Assembly: GCA_018806985.1 (NCBI GenBank)
Contig: JADANN010000460.1
Span: 784,943-848,942 of the forward strand
DNA: 64,000 nt
DNA from: Angiostrongylus vasorum
Lineage: Eukaryota > Nematoda > Chromadorea > Rhabditida > Metastrongylidae
Direction of reading: 5' to 3'
Position 1 is the stretch's first letter. Each line of letters opens with the position of its first letter. The translations under genes were made by a program, and so were the position numbers. Below are positions 1-13,379 of this stretch, in pieces. The notes beneath the pieces are model-generated. The model had not been told where the DNA came from. It saw only the letters and a list, made by a program, of their open reading frames with translations, and did not search any database.

Positions 1-1562
1 GCACTGCTAGAAAAACTTTGTGTGCAAAAGAGCTAGACTTTCAACAATGTGTCTATGGTGGGTCCGATTCTTCAGTTTCATGGTCGTGGTGCACTTAATC
101 CTTTCTCGTTGATTTTACTGAGATCATTTTCAAAAAGTTTATTTTACAATCCACATTGGTTAAGATTTTACATGCAATTTACAACGTTTACAACCTACAA
201 ACCTATAAAATAAGGCCGGGCTAAAGTCTTGTCTATGTATTCTCTTGAGTAAAGGAAACCAGTGTATCCCCATTAATTTTTACGAAATACGGAGAATGAC
301 TATAACCACAGAGAAGTCGTCTAGGCTGCCTATGCTTATGGGGAGTTTTTTTTCCCGTTAGTTTCCACAATTTCCAATTTTGATTAGTTAGCGGAAAAGG
401 TTCCCTCATAAGCTTCTCGTCGACGTGATAATACTGTCTGTTACTCTTATCCATTTCAGCAAAGGTTACATCTCTCAAACTATGCTGGGCAATTCAATTG
501 CCCTATTTTTAGCCACTGGTGGATAACCTGCTTTAAGAACCTTTTCTTGTTTTGCTTGAGAGCACAACGATGAGTTTTTTGCTATCGGATTTGGAAATTT
601 TGCACAGGAGGTGTTGCCACAATGAGACTCTCCTCGAAAAAGAAGAAAGAAGTAGCCTCCCTGGCAATTCCTACTCACGGGCGCTACAAATGGTGTTATT
701 CCGCACAGTTTTCCTCACTTATGGTAGGATTTATTCTTTCCTTTCTGTGAGAAGAATCGCTTCTATCCTGTACCAAAACGAGTCACAAGCCAGAAAATTT
801 CTCTTCAATCCATAAACACTAGCCATTCTCTGCGATGACGACCTGAAAACGCCCTAGCATAGGTGTCTCAGGTTTCCAGGAAAAATCATCCACCATCATT
901 CAACATATTAATGAGGGAAGGCAACCGAACTCGAAGTTAAAGACGAGGCCACATACGATGCAAGACAACAGAACGAGTGGAAAAATCATCGGTAACCGCA
1001 TTACAATAAAAGGCGGGTCGTCTAAGCATCTACGTTTTGTAGGATGCATTCATGGCAAAATGAAGTGAATCAGTGACTTGAAATATTTCTCTCTTGTAAT
1101 AACTTAAGATTCACACATAAACCTCACCGAAAATACATCAATCTCTTTTGAAATTACACTTCCGAAATTACTCTTTCCCTTGATTCAGGGAACGGGAAGC
1201 ACATTGGTAGTGATTCTGCTCACGATGCTGGCCGCCCAATCTACGTAGGCCGGTTCCAGGACGCTCAGGAGCAACCAAGTCTCTTATCTTTCAGAATGCG
1301 AAAATTAGTACCATATTAATATGACTCTCTAATCCACACAGCACGCTTTAGCACGGCTATCTTAGGGTCCCAAAGATAATTGATTCGACCAGCATTCAAC
1401 AACTCTCGCGGCGAAGAAAAAAATTCCCAAGCAGCAGCCGAAGCTGCATTCATTCAAAAGTCCGAAGACCTCCTTGGACGGTGGATAAGAGAAAACGAAT
1501 CGAATTTCGGAAGTGCTAGCACTCGCACAACGTGATACACGTGATGTTGGGTCTTGACACTT
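1..1562. other. Gene-poor stretch with a family D repeat
   Basis: I see no gene here. The open frames are short and have no convincing splice context or family resemblance. About 1375-1520 resembles stretches near 14300-14480 and 21400-21560: all share a motif like TCGACCAGCATNCAACGAC, then CAAGCAGCA, then a segment ending CGAATCGAATNC. I call this family D. The segment near 362-410 weakly resembles 27465-27510. Confidence 0.5.
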
Positions 1563-1938
1563 GACACTTGAATGGTCCGTCCTCACTGGTTGTGCGTGCC
1601 GCAGCATAATCTCCAATTTTCGAAGATTTGCTGGCTAAGCCATTGTGGTTTCCTGGAACCCGGAGGTCAGCTTGGCCAAAGTCTGCCACAGGTCTTCACC
1701 ACCACAGGCAGTCGCAGCCCTTGTGGATCAGAGGGAGATTTGCCACCATGTGACTAGTTTGATACGAGGATGGTGGGTCCCGGTATTGGTTTGCTTTTAG
1801 CTAGGCTTCCTGATAGAAACGCCAGACTCCTTCTCAGCTTGAGAGACCTTGCCAGAGGATGAATCTCTCGCTGTACATTGCAGTCCGATACTCAGGAACA
1901 CTTCCCAGCCATGATGAGGCGGTAAACCGCTGAGAGGT
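1563..1938 (-). mobile_element. Family A: internally deleted RTE derivative
   Basis: Minus-oriented copy of a roughly 370-base repeat. Read on the minus strand it starts with a TTTACCGCCTCATC-type head and ends with a tail resembling GGACNGNCCNTCCAAG. The head matches the 5' end, and the tail the 3' end, of the RTE LINE at 38702-41930, so it is interpreted as an RTE copy that lost its coding interior. Other copies lie near 2645, 31437, 34494, 47110, 53480, 56770 and 58950. Confidence 0.8.
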
Positions 1939-2644
1939 CTAGTTGTAATAACAATAATAACTAGCAATTATAACAATTAATACTAATAATGGTAAGGACA
2001 ATAATTTTAATACTAATATTAATATTAGTAATATTAACAATTCTTGATTCAATCACTATGACGAATCGTTTTCTAAAGATCATCGCACCTGCGGCTGTTT
2101 CTATATGCTGAGGGCTAATTCCGTCCTTCAGCTTTAAACAAACACATCTCAGCTCGCAGTGAAAATTATTTATAGGGTTAAAAATCATCATGTACCACAG
2201 ATCTTTTTCAAACGGCACGGTGTTTCATATTGTGCAGAGATAAATTAGAAATGCAAGGCGATTTAACGAACGGAATTTCGTCCAGCATGGCACGATGGTG
2301 TTCAACAATGTGTCTCTGTTGTTTTCAGCTGGCTTGCTTGCTTTAAACACTTTAAAATTTTTAATTCGGTCTGCAATATTTAAAAAGTTAGTGGTTAAAT
2401 AAAATCTCAAGTGAAAACGACGTCCGAGAAATGATATAAATTCAAGTGATGGATAAAGGCCTCTTCTTAAGCCTGTCAAATTATGGCACTCAAGTTGACG
2501 AAAATTTAACGTAATCTGTGGAAAATATCATTATTCCTCACTGTATGATAAGAATTGAAAGAACAGTTTCTTTTTAGCTGTTATTTCAGTTCTAGTCACG
2601 GTGATAAATCATCGTAATTGCATGCAATACAAAGATGTCCTGCC
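1939..2644. other. AT-rich stretch, nothing recognised
   Basis: AT-rich intergenic sequence with ATT/AAT-rich simple sequence near 1945-2040. Two minus-strand open frames (1961-2218 and 2225-2479) are low complexity or unrecognisable, and I do not regard them as genes. Confidence 0.5.
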
Positions 2645-3030
2645 AAAGGTTTACCACCTCATCGTGGCTAGGAGGTGTTTTTGGATGTCAGACTGCGATG
2701 TACAGCGAGGGGATTCATGTTCCCGGCAGGGTCTCGCATGTTGAGAAGGAGTCCGGCGTTTCCGTCAGGAAGCTTAGCCAAGAGTAAACCAATACCAGGA
2801 TCCACCACCGTCGTGGTACCAAACGATTCGTATGGTAGCAAATCTCCTCTCGATCCACAAGGGCGGCGAATGTTTGTGGTGGTGACGACCTGGGGGCAGA
2901 CTTTGACTAGGCTGACCTCGGAACTCTAGGGAAACACTATGGGTAAAGCAGCAGAACTCCAAAAAATGGAAAATATGCTGGGGCTCGCACAACTAGTGAG
3001 GGTGAGCCGTCCAAGTATGCAAGCAAGTAA
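2645..3030 (+). mobile_element. Family A copy, full length
   Basis: Plus-oriented family A element from GGTTTACCACCTCATCG to a tail that ends in CCAAG followed by short AAGT-like repeats. It resembles the other family A copies along its whole length. The open frames at 2675-2929 and 2774-2992 lie inside the repeat and are not genes. Confidence 0.8.
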
Positions 3031-4699
3031 TACAAGGGTATATACCTCATATATAACTGCGAAACGGAATAGAAAATGTGGACAATACCGTGATTGTACA
3101 CTGGACGAATCTTTTCGAACCACACATCGCATTTCGAATTGCTCCAAAAAGCATGGAACAACATATAAAATAATTTAAATCATACGCAAAAAGCAGAAAG
3201 CACCGGAATTCTCTGAAAAAACATGAGGAAACCAAATAATAGAGTGAAGAGTACAACAAAGTAGTACTGGTTGCCGCAGTAAGGGTGAGTTGACACTAAT
3301 TCATAACAAAGAGTGCGGTACACAAAAGTAGGCGCTGAGCTCTATGACTTAACACAGTATAAATATGCTTCTGAATCGTTTTTCAATAAACAAGTGTTAC
3401 GAAGAGCTGCTGAGAGAATCACTTTATATCAATACTGAAAGCGTTCCAGATTTCCCAATTTACCACAAGAACTCAAACCTCGAATGATGAGAGTAAAAGC
3501 ATGCTGAAATTCCAATAGTTCGTTGTTCGCAACAAAAGTTTTTTTGATGATGACGGACACTGAAAACGTCAATCAAAAACGTTGAAGCTACCATTGTGTC
3601 TTTCTCCAAATAAGTTGCCAAGAACACCAGTTCAAAATACTCCACCAAAAATTCCCACTTCCATTTCCAAAAGTAGAACAAACAGAAATAAGGAAAAGCT
3701 TGTGAGGGAGTTTAAATCATGATTCGTGCCGCTTGGCAACAAACTTTTGATCCTTAAGCAAAGAAAAGTGGTGGGCAAGGCTACTTGCCCGATGAAGTCT
3801 TATACTTCTACACAAATACTGGGTTCTATTAGCAGATACTATGACAACATTGTTAGTTTTTCTCTCTTGACGGGAACTTTCCAACGCGCGATTCACCACA
3901 GCATATAAAATTCCTGAGAATTCCCGCGCTGTTTTTTCATCGCACACAGTATGACTCACTGGTGATGCATAGGGTGTGATGCTCTTCTATCGCTTTCTTT
4001 CATATTTTTTTTTGCTCGCTTAGCAGCTTTCTTCCATGTATTTCCGGAGAATTATGTGTTTTAACCAATGTGCTTTGCATGGCTTCTCAGTATTTGTCCA
4101 TGCTTTCTTTTTTACGAAAACTTATATATCTTCAATAGGTGGTGTTGAGCTTTTCTAAACTCCCTCGTAAAATGTAGAGTATGAGTAAATATTCGGCAGT
4201 TCCTCACAACAACTATAATTGATTCTGACTATTGGGAGAGAACGAACAATCGACACTTTCAAAGTGACTTGGCCGGATTAGTGGGCGGATAACGATTATG
4301 AATATTCATTTCACGCAATGTATACGGAACCAGCCATTTTTTGAAGCTATCGCAGTTCTTTCTTTCATTTCATTGCCTTTCCTATCCTATCCACTTCGAC
4401 GTTCATGTGATTTATATACAACCGCTCTGCAGCGTCCATAAAGCATCTGTTTTTCGTGCTGTAATACGAATTCGCTTTCATCATTTATCACGAACTATAT
4501 CGGTCAAAAATTGAAAGTTATACGGCTGAATCACATCACCGAAAAGGAAATTGAAATCTTCTTCGAAATATCCAAAACAGCAGTTTCAGACCATGCCGGA
4601 TCCAGCATATATGGGTGAGAAAATAGCGATTCAGTGCAAAAAACAACGTGGAAAAAACTGTTGCAAAAAAACGGCCGCTAAGAATAAAAGTATAAGACT
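3031..4699. other. No gene seen
   Basis: Intergenic sequence. The short open frames at 3460-3681 and 3717-3959 have no recognisable similarity and no supporting splice structure. Confidence 0.45.
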
Positions 4700-4975
4700 A
4701 TAGGCGTTCATCAATCCCTGAGAAATGCGCCGCTCACTTCTCTTCATCATGTATCGTTAGAGGTGAAGGAATGCATATCTAGCCCATAAAATGAATTACG
4801 GTGACATAGTGATGTATCAAGTCAGTGCTGCCATTCTCTGCAACAAGCCTGACACCAGTTTGCCCACCCCATAGGGATGGAAGGATCGGTGAGCCTGCAG
4901 TGTGAGACCGGACGAAAGATCACGTGTGCATTACTGAGCATCTCGTACCACTGCGCAACACGCGCCTACTCGACG
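4700..4975 (-). mobile_element. Family C tRNA-like SINE, diverged
   Basis: Minus-oriented copy of a repeat whose 3' part contains a TTGATCAACGTCGAGAGC-like motif. The 5' head, read on minus, has GCGCAGTGGTACGAG, which resembles a pol III A box, followed by a weak B-box-like segment. Better copies lie at 15988, 24000 and, inverted, at 16420 and 33897. Confidence 0.6.
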
Positions 4976-6899
4976 AGCAAGAATATGCGTCATATATGTC
5001 TCATGCCCACTTATCACTTCAAAAACGTGTTATATGATATGACCTTCAACACAAACGCCATCTAGTGAATTCTGTGCTTTACCAGGCGATATGTTCAGAA
5101 AACAGGTTTTACGATGGACGTTCGTTTTCGTATTGGACTGGTAACATCTATGCAAGCGGTGGCATTTTTTCCTTCAGAAAGCGAAAAAAAAAAGTCGTGA
5201 AAGAGAAATTTTAGGAAAGCTAGAATGAAAGTCAAGAAAGAAGTGGTAAGCATCAAGAAAAGCATGCATAAACTCCGTTCCACAATCATATAGCCAATAG
5301 CCCTACAGAAAATTTCAGGTCAGGCTTTCTGCAAGTTTGAAAGGATCGGTCATTGTTTCAGCAAACGTATTAACAGTTCTCAAGAAATGTTGTAAAGGCT
5401 GAATAAGGAAATATTACAGATAGATATAGGCTAATATTATCTTGATTACGTAAATGTTACATCCTCCATAGTTGGAGAACATCCAAACACAAACACTGGA
5501 AGGTCATAGGGAACTGGAAAGAGAAATGAACAGATATAGAAATGATTCAATGCCCGATCAATAGACGAATCGTTTCGCTCAGAAGAACAAGCACACAGTT
5601 CGTTTGGTGGTTTTTCACAGATAACAACAGGACACTAGCCCTCGATAGGGCCGGAACTCGTCAATACACGTACGTTTGATTCGAATGCCCGTCACACAGC
5701 TTGGGGGGCGATCAACGCCGTAACAACAAACTGTGAGCGATTGACAGCCTCGTGCAACCGCAAGGCAGGAGTATGCACGGCACTACTCCAGAAACTACCG
5801 CTGACGAAGAATATTTCCAACTGTCGGCGAACATGCACATCCAAAAAGAAAATCTGAGAAAAGAAACAACCACAACAATACCACCATATGCCTTATTCGA
5901 TGACATGAACCTTATCTTCACGAATTTAAAGCGTAGGAGAAAAGGAATAGCTATAAAATACAAACGTATTTTCATGTGGAAGGGAAGGCGTTTCTATAAA
6001 TAATACTCTCTTCAATACTGAAAAGGTGAATGCAGAACAATAATAGCTATAATAACCGCTGCCAGCTGCATCGTCACTGAAAAAAGCGCAGCTTTTTTCT
6101 TGTTAAGTGTAACATCGTCAGAAATGAAGGGTGTTATTGCATATTAGCCTAGTAGTTCAACACGAGATTCGATGTCAAATGTCGACAATTCATTACTTGC
6201 TTACTAAATAATATAGACGATAGAGTGAACGAGAAAAAGATCTTCGCATGAGATAACAGCTACAATATCAAACCTGCCGGGTGTACGTGTAGGTAGGTCT
6301 CCTCTCAGACGTCGTTAAAGGTCAGAATAGTGGATTGATGAACATATATTCGTTTGAGGAAATAAAAAATATGGTAAACGAAACGTTATATCGTGCTCAG
6401 GAGAGAGACTTGTCTACTAAACTTTTGATAAAATAGTACAAAACTAAACATAAAGTTCCCATGTGCGACTCTTGGAAAGTTCTTGCGGCTTGATTGATGA
6501 GTAGAAGTAATCCGTGCTTCCGTGGTGAACCTCTAGCCCCGCACATACTAGTAGCTGGTACGAAAACGTTTCGTTCATCTCTAGGCCTCACTATGCTAAA
6601 CAGATCATTGTGGAATATGTACAAATTAGGTTCATATTTTGAACCTGTATTTAAAATTAGAAACACTACTTAAAAGTGAAATGAATAAGATTTCCCAGTC
6701 ATGGAGGGATTCTTTTTGGAGAAATTCGTTATAGACACATGTGGTTGGGCAGGACATGAAACTAATAAGACTAACACTAACAAACACGTATTCAAGGTAA
6801 TTTAAACACATAAAATGGAACATGATTAGTTCGTAGGAACAGAACAGCGAAGAATCTCACGAGAACAGTTGAAAAAGAATATTCTTGTGAGATTTATCG
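4976..6899. other. No gene seen
   Basis: Intergenic. Short frames at 5095-5289, 5712-5975, 5752-6003 and 6397-6666 were looked at. None shows a known domain or a credible exon chain. Confidence 0.45.
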
Positions 6900-7260
6900 T
6901 TCTACGTACTTCAACGAAGGTGAGATATTTGCAAAACTCTGGACCGTAGGTGCCTTTGGTGGGAAACGAACGCGCTATTGTCCTTTCCGGGGAGTAACGC
7001 GTTCACCACCACACCATGCGGGTCCTTCGTTCCACCTGTCTCTCAGCTAGTTCTATCGCTCTTTTTGCTATCAGCAATCACCCATCAACGGGATTGATCT
7101 GGGGAGCCCAAGTCGGCATTGAACCCAGTTAAGCTGAGGCTACAGTTATAATCACAATTTTAACCCTTTTTACTTACTGCCTACTGTTTTTGATGGCAGG
7201 GTATATTGCGAAATACACCCTGCCATCAAAAAAGAGTAGGCAGTAAGTAAAAAAAGGTTA
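6900..7260 (-). mobile_element. Family B tRNA-like SINE ending in a palindrome
   Basis: Copy of family B. On minus it contains GTGGTGGTGAACGCGTTACT (A-box-like) and a B-box-like CGTTCGTTCCCC. It also holds the segment GCAAATATCTCAGC seen in all copies. The right end (about 7185-7256) is a near-perfect inverted repeat built from two opposed element ends around TTGATGGCAGGGT. Confidence 0.7.
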
Positions 7261-7789
7261 AAATTATTCTACATACTATTTAGTGGACTTTAATCTATAG
7301 TTATTCAGTGGAAATGTGAAGAGCAAAAGTGTAAGTGCACAAAAAAAACGTTAGTATACAGTCAGCACATTTTGGCTGTGAACTGTGAAGTAAACTTGAA
7401 GTTTTTTTTAATAGTATTTTTCATGGTTCTAGTCGTGACCAATTTAGCACTTGCTAAGGCTGAGAAACATTGATACTTTTACGCAAAAGCTGCCGTGAAT
7501 ATATTTTCTAATGGACATCTTCTTTAATTTTTAGGTTCTTTTAGGAGACCGACATTAATAACACAACCCCATTAGCTTAAAAAAATTTTGTTTGAAACAT
7601 CCTTTAGATATTAACACTGTCTCCTAATCAAATGCTCCGTTAAGTGACTAATTTGTTATTTTGTTTAGTTGAAGGAGGCGTTCAATTTTCAATCTTTGCT
7701 TCATGAGACCAAAAATTGGTCCCATGTTTTACAACGAATGAGTCCCCCTTTGTCCCATGATCTCTCAAAACTATTCCTTCATTGTATTT
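7261..7789. other. No gene seen
   Basis: AT-rich intergenic sequence without recognisable coding or repeat content up to the next family B fragment. Confidence 0.4.
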
Positions 7790-8220
7790 TACCGCTTTTT
7801 TTGCTCCTTGCAATCACCCGTCCGCTGGGATTGATCTGGGAAGCCCACATCGGTACTGAAACCAGTTAGGCTAGGGCTGCAGTTGAAATCACAATGTTTG
7901 CTTTTCATTTCCTGCCTACTACAATTTTCTCACCAAGGTATTACGCGAAATGCAACCACAACGATGCTGAGATATTGCAAAATTTCGGACCACAGGTGTC
8001 TGCGGTGGGGAACGAACGCGTTACTACCCTTTTCGGGGGCTAAAGCTTTCATCACCACACCATGCGGGTCCTTCGAGCGATAGAACTAGTTGAGAGACAG
8101 GCGAAACGAAAGACCCGCATAGTGTGGTGCTGAACGCGTTAGCCACCGGAAAGGGTGACAGCGTGTTCGTTCCCCAGCGAAGACACCTGCGGTCTGTAGT
8201 TTTGCAAATATCTCAGCATC
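7790..8220. mobile_element. Family B fragments, foldback pair
   Basis: A partial family B element at about 7790-7930 is followed by a head-to-head pair (about 7935-8220). The sequence from CAACCACAACGATGCTGAG to the GCGGGTCCTTCG motif is repeated in reverse complement immediately afterwards. The inverted arms are roughly 135 bases each and imperfect. Confidence 0.7.
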
Positions 8221-9110
8221 GTTGTGGTTGTATGTCCTTATTGATATTTAATGCATAGCCTTTTTTTGTCGCAGGGCACAGTGCAAAATAAAACCATGAA
8301 CATTTTCAACGAAGCTGAGATATTTGCAAAACTCTGGACCGCAGGTGCCTATGGTGGGGGAACGAACGCGCTATTGTCCTTTTCGGGGAGTAACGCGTTC
8401 ACCATCACACCATGCGGGTCCTTCTGTTTCGCCTGTCTCTCAGCTAGTTCTATCGCTCTTTTTGCCATCAGCAATCACCCGTCAACGGGATTGATCTGGG
8501 GAGACAGGCTAAATGAAGGACCCGCATGGTGTGGTGGTGAACACGTTACTCCCCCGGAAAGGACAATAGCGCGTTCGTTCCCCACCATAGGCACCTGCGG
8601 TCCAGAGTTTTGCAAATATCTCAGCATAGTTGTGGTTGTATGTCCTTATTGATATTTAATGCATAGCCTTTTTTGTCGCAGGGCACAGTGCAAAATAAAA
8701 CCATGAAGATTTTTCAACGAAGCTGAGATATTTGCAAAACTCTGGACCGCAGGTGCCTATGGTGGGGGAACGAACGCGCTATTGTCCTTTCGGGGAGTAA
8801 CGCGTTCACCATCACACCATGCGGGTCCTTCGTTTCGCCTGTCTCTCAGCTAGTTCTATCGCTCTTTTTGCCATCAGCAATCACCCGTCAACGGGATTGA
8901 TCTGGGGAGACAGGCTAAACGAAGGACCCGCATGGTGTGGTGGTGAACACGTTACTCCCCGGAAAGGACAATAGCGCGTTCGTTCCCCACCATAGGCACC
9001 TGCGGTCCAGAGTTTTGCAAATATCTCAGCTTCGTTGAAGTTATCTTTCGCAATATACCCTGCCATCAAAAAGAGTAGGGAGTAGGCAAAAAGGTTAAAA
9101 TCATGAAGAT
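8221..9110. repeat. Tandem duplication of an inverted family B pair
   Basis: Two successive units of about 408 bases start at 8221 and 8629, each beginning GTTGTGGTTGTATGTCC. Each unit is itself a head-to-head inverted pair of family B elements, so the locus is a tandem repeat of palindromes. The open frames at 8251-8652 and 8881-9216 are translations of the repeat, not genes. Confidence 0.8.
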
Positions 9111-11005
9111 TTTGACGAAAAAAACTGGATAAATGGATACTGTACAAGTTGGCTACCCGTCGCACTACCGAAGCAGCACAGGTTTGATGAGCTAGGGCTA
9201 CCAAACTCTGCCTCATTCACCACACTCGACGGACATCTCGCCTACCAACTATTACTTTTCAAGCATCTTGGCATCTTCTTACAACTGCTTAAGAATTTAG
9301 GAAGAGGCTAAGGCTCTCTTCAACGACTTCATCACCTCAAAAACTTTGGCTTCTTAAGGAAACAGAATAAATAATGTTGTTTCTGTCAGCAAAAATTTGT
9401 AGATTCTAAAGGCTCTAGTTTAGATTAATGAAGTTTGTTCTCAGCTGAAATATGCCATTTTAAAAATACAAGTGCGAAGTCGTGATAATTTCCAATTAGG
9501 CTAATAGATTTGAAAAGCTGATGGGGCGATAAAAGGTCTTTACATATAGCAACTATAGAGAAGACTAGCAATTGATAGTGTGTCTCTTCTCCTACAAGTT
9601 TCGAAACATTACCTTCTGTGTAAACAAAAGAAAATGCGAAGAGTAGTGGAGGAGCACGAGGGACTGCTAGGAATGAACTGGAAGTGGTACTCAGCTGCCA
9701 CCTTTTCACCATTCAACAGCAACCACAAGCGTTTGACATGCAGATTGATGTTCGGATTAACTGAAAACCACTTAACGGACACGGTACGAGCTGCAGCACT
9801 TTCGATCCACGCTGCTCTACTGTCACCCATGAAAAAGACGGACCTAACCTCAGCGGCACTAACCTCGCCTTTAGTTACACATGAACAAAAGCAGTTAATT
9901 CAACCAAAGTCACGTTGTGGTAAGGTTTAATGCTGCTGGCGTACCAGGAACAGCTGCCGTGTGGCAACTCTGGCCATGGAAACGTCTATGAAAATCACTT
10001 GACTGGGTAGAGCTGCTGTAAGAGAGAAAATACTGAGCTGAGTTTGAGAAAAGCTCGGGTGTTGGAGTGTGAAAATTTCTGACATCCCATATTCAGGGAT
10101 TTTCGACTTTTACAAGTCGAGATTGAAGCAGTAGTTGAAGTGCAGCTACAACACTTCCATAAAAAATGCATCGAGAATCTACCCAGATGACTGGCCGATG
10201 TGCTCGATGGGCATGACAATTGTAACAAAAACCTTGATGGAATTGCTTTGAAGACGATTTCTACAGCACCAATAAAAAATCAGACTTTTGGTAAAAAATT
10301 CAGCGAATCATACAAGAAAAATAAAATAGGATAAAACGAGGAACTGAGAGACTGTGGTTCGTAAAGCCCGCTCCATTTCATTGTTGTGACTGAATAGATG
10401 GGCCTTATAGTGGATGATACCAACCGTCTTATTAGGAAAGGAATTAGATTTGATAGCAAGTATTGAAAAACTACTTTTCAACTTTTTGCAGTTACCTTAA
10501 ACCTGCACTTCCTTTGCTTTCGACTTCAAGAGAGATAGACTAGCACATCATAGATATAGATCTCTCGTCACACTTCTATGGAAAATTTGGGCTACAAGCA
10601 ATTTTCATCTTTAAACATCAAACAATTCTCTGCTTCTTCCAGCCACTGCATACGTTTGAATCTTCCCAAACGGAAACAGAGAGAAGAAAATCTTGCTATC
10701 TAACCATAACCGCTTCACCGATGTCAGAAACCCCATCATTCTTCGCCTTTGTTTTGGGAACCGAAACAAATTACAGCTGATTTGTCAGCAGACATAGATT
10801 TCTTCATAAAAGATGAAAGGGAAAACGTTTGGGACTGGATGATCTTCAAGGGTTGTAACGAGTATTCTATGATGCGCTCCACTAAAAATCTTAGAGGTGA
10901 TTGGATGATTTTTTTAACCTATACAATAATTTGCAGTGATCAAAGCATGTAGCAGGCTAGTATTTATCCTTTCCTAAGTATCTTATGATACCCTTTCAGA
11001 CAAGT
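9111..11005. other. No gene recognised
   Basis: The longest frame here, 9580-9930 on plus (116 codons, alternative start), has mixed composition but no known motif, and an overlapping minus-strand frame is equally open. I see no exon chain around it. The rest holds nothing I can interpret. Confidence 0.4.
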
Positions 11006-11009
11006 GTGG

Positions 11010-11125
11010 CACTAATGAGCCGATCTCAGATGGATGGTAGTTTAGCTGGTCCAGGGTGAGAGATTGAACTAACGACAACATATGTATTACACGACACATC
11101 CAGCTACTGCGCTATACGTATGCGA
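11010..11125 (-). mobile_element. tRNA-like SINE fragment
   Basis: On the minus strand the sequence reads GTATAGCGCAGTAGCTGG (A-box-like), then about 35 bases later GTTAGTTCAATCTC (B-box-like). This is the spacing of a tRNA-derived pol III promoter. There is no clean acceptor stem or anticodon loop, so it is taken as a tRNA-derived SINE rather than a tRNA gene. Confidence 0.5.
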
Positions 11126-13379
11126 GAGAATGTTCCTAGACCTATTAAATGTGCCTATGTTTTAAAACAATATCACTGAAATCAGTCTTAGTTAGAAATA
11201 TATTTAGAATAACTTCAAATGAAGGAATAGAAATACCTACTATCAAAAGAAAGAGGATAAAGATAACGTGTTGAAAAGTAATAGGGCTTTAAGATTTGTT
11301 TATTTTTTATTGGAAACGTATATCTGTAGCATTAACAATGCAGCAGTGGTGTGGGGGCGTGGTATATATGCCTTTAGAACAAAATACATAACATGAGAGA
11401 AAGAGAGAAGATGGTTAAAAGTATATTATTATCTGCAAAGTAAAAGGTGCTTGAGCTTTACTTCTTCCTAAAGTCTAGCACTTTTCCTTGTTCCTAGCTG
11501 TCGAACTCTACGAAAGACTTGTTACCGCCGGGAATGCGATCCAATCATGAAGTTTGAGAGTGTATTTGGAAGCCCAAGTAAGAGTTGGCCTGCACTATAG
11601 TGTATTAGGGAGCATAAGTCGTGAAGACCCCGCAAAACAGAAGGCTCCAAATCAAAAGTGGTAATCAAGATAAATTGAAGCAAAACGGCTTGGGTTTTTT
11701 TTCGGTAATGAATTGAATAGTATTTTTTCATCCTATGTGTGTCTTCGGTATCACACGCCTAAAATCCACCACAGTCAATTTTCTCAGCTATGACAGCGGA
11801 TGAACGAATACCAACATACGGGAACCAAAAGAGAAAAAAAACTGATACTTCATTCTTACAGTTCTCACTATTGCATTATTGTGGACTCTTATACAAAAAA
11901 TATCTTCTCTCTGCATTATATCAATGTCGTCAAACTTATTGTAAGATGAGATGAGTTATTCAACAAGCGGACTCTCGTACACTTGTCACGACACCAAAAC
12001 GCTGTACCTGGTTGGTGGACCAATAGTCGAAGGTGAGATTTTGGCGGAAAAAAAATCACTAGTTCTTTAGAGAACATCATTCACCATCAATTTTAGCTGT
12101 TCAGAAGGCACAGCATTGTTTCATAGGTTACCCCTATATAGACGTTTATAAAATGGAAATCTCTTCCACGGATAACTGTTTTATTTTGAGATCATTAGGC
12201 AGCAGACGAATGCGTAAGTATTTCCCACCACCAGTATTAAGTATTATCTTGCGTAATAGTCAAAGTCCTTTCAAAGCCAGTGCATTCGAACTTAGTTTAG
12301 CACAGAAGATTGTTATGCAAGATATGAACTTACTCGAAATAGCGATACTATGCAAATAAATTTAATGAGCTCCATCATGACTAAAGGGTGATTGATAGAG
12401 CTCACCAACCAGAACCTTTCCTCAAATTAGAACGCTGCAGAAGAGAGAAGCAGAACTGTTTGTTGAAAACCGACTGACATTTTAAATCAAAAGATGCCTC
12501 TGATAAAAACGAAGATCAAAGAATGTAACAAATCCGCGTATTAAAGACTAAACTGAAACTATACTAAACTGAATGCCTTCAATTCTTGAGTAAATAACCA
12601 TTTTCACTAATGATCGAATTGAAGCATCGTTTCAGAAGCATTTCCCTGAAACGAAGTGCTTTATACTTCTCTTCTGATCAAACAAGGTGAAGCAGAAATA
12701 AAATTCGAATGCGCAGTAATGCGACGGAATTTCTTCACTGAATATTCGTTTACTCATAATTTCTTTCTGCTCTTTAAGGTCGCGCTTACAGTAACTTACA
12801 GTCACCAGTTCCAGAACTGTTCAGGAAAAGAGTCGAACAACTAGAAGATTACTCCCTACCTGTTTCTTTCGCATGCCAACGCTGCCCAATTTACTCCGCT
12901 GGCCCCGACAAACCTGGATGGCATCACAGTTGCCGACCAGACCTGTTATGCTGGAGCATATCAGTCGTTTTACTAGTGTTCCCCTTATGCATTTGGTATC
13001 ACTCGCATCTCACAACGTACTCGCCAAACTTGGTTTTCAACATTACTACGCATCTACTAACGCATCTTTTTTTTATCGACACATATTGAAGCTGCTTTCT
13101 CTCCTCTTATTAGCCCTCATCACCCTTCCCATATTGCATTTGGGAATGTTATCAACACTTGGTTCTGTTTATGTAGCGTCCAAGTTTCAAAAGCCTAGAT
13201 AAGGCCTGCGTGAACCTAGGACTAAAAGAGGTAGATGGGGGAGCCAGGTATTGCTGGTGTTATTTACAATGTCCTCAACATATTTTCAAGACCCCAAACC
13301 ATCTACTATCCCGTGCTCAGTTTTAGATTGGAGTCGTTCATGTCGACTAGCCAACATTCGTAAATATATAAGCTAAAGC
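11126..13379. other. No gene recognised
   Basis: Mostly intergenic. The frame 12873-13202 on plus (109 codons) overlaps a second reading around 12872-12970 that also looks protein-like but hits stops. It could be a decayed exon, but I cannot name it. Confidence 0.35.

Noticed and set aside
233..478. Shared peptide FPLTNQN.K with the minus frame at 27397-27582
   Set aside because: The nucleotide similarity spans only about 30 bases, too short to claim a gene or a repeat family.
2645..3030. Family A as a DNA-transposon MITE
   Set aside because: There are no terminal inverted repeats, and both ends match the RTE LINE, with some copies truncated at one end.
9580..9930. 116-codon plus frame as a gene
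   Set aside because: It has an alternative start, no known motif, and an overlapping minus frame that is equally open.
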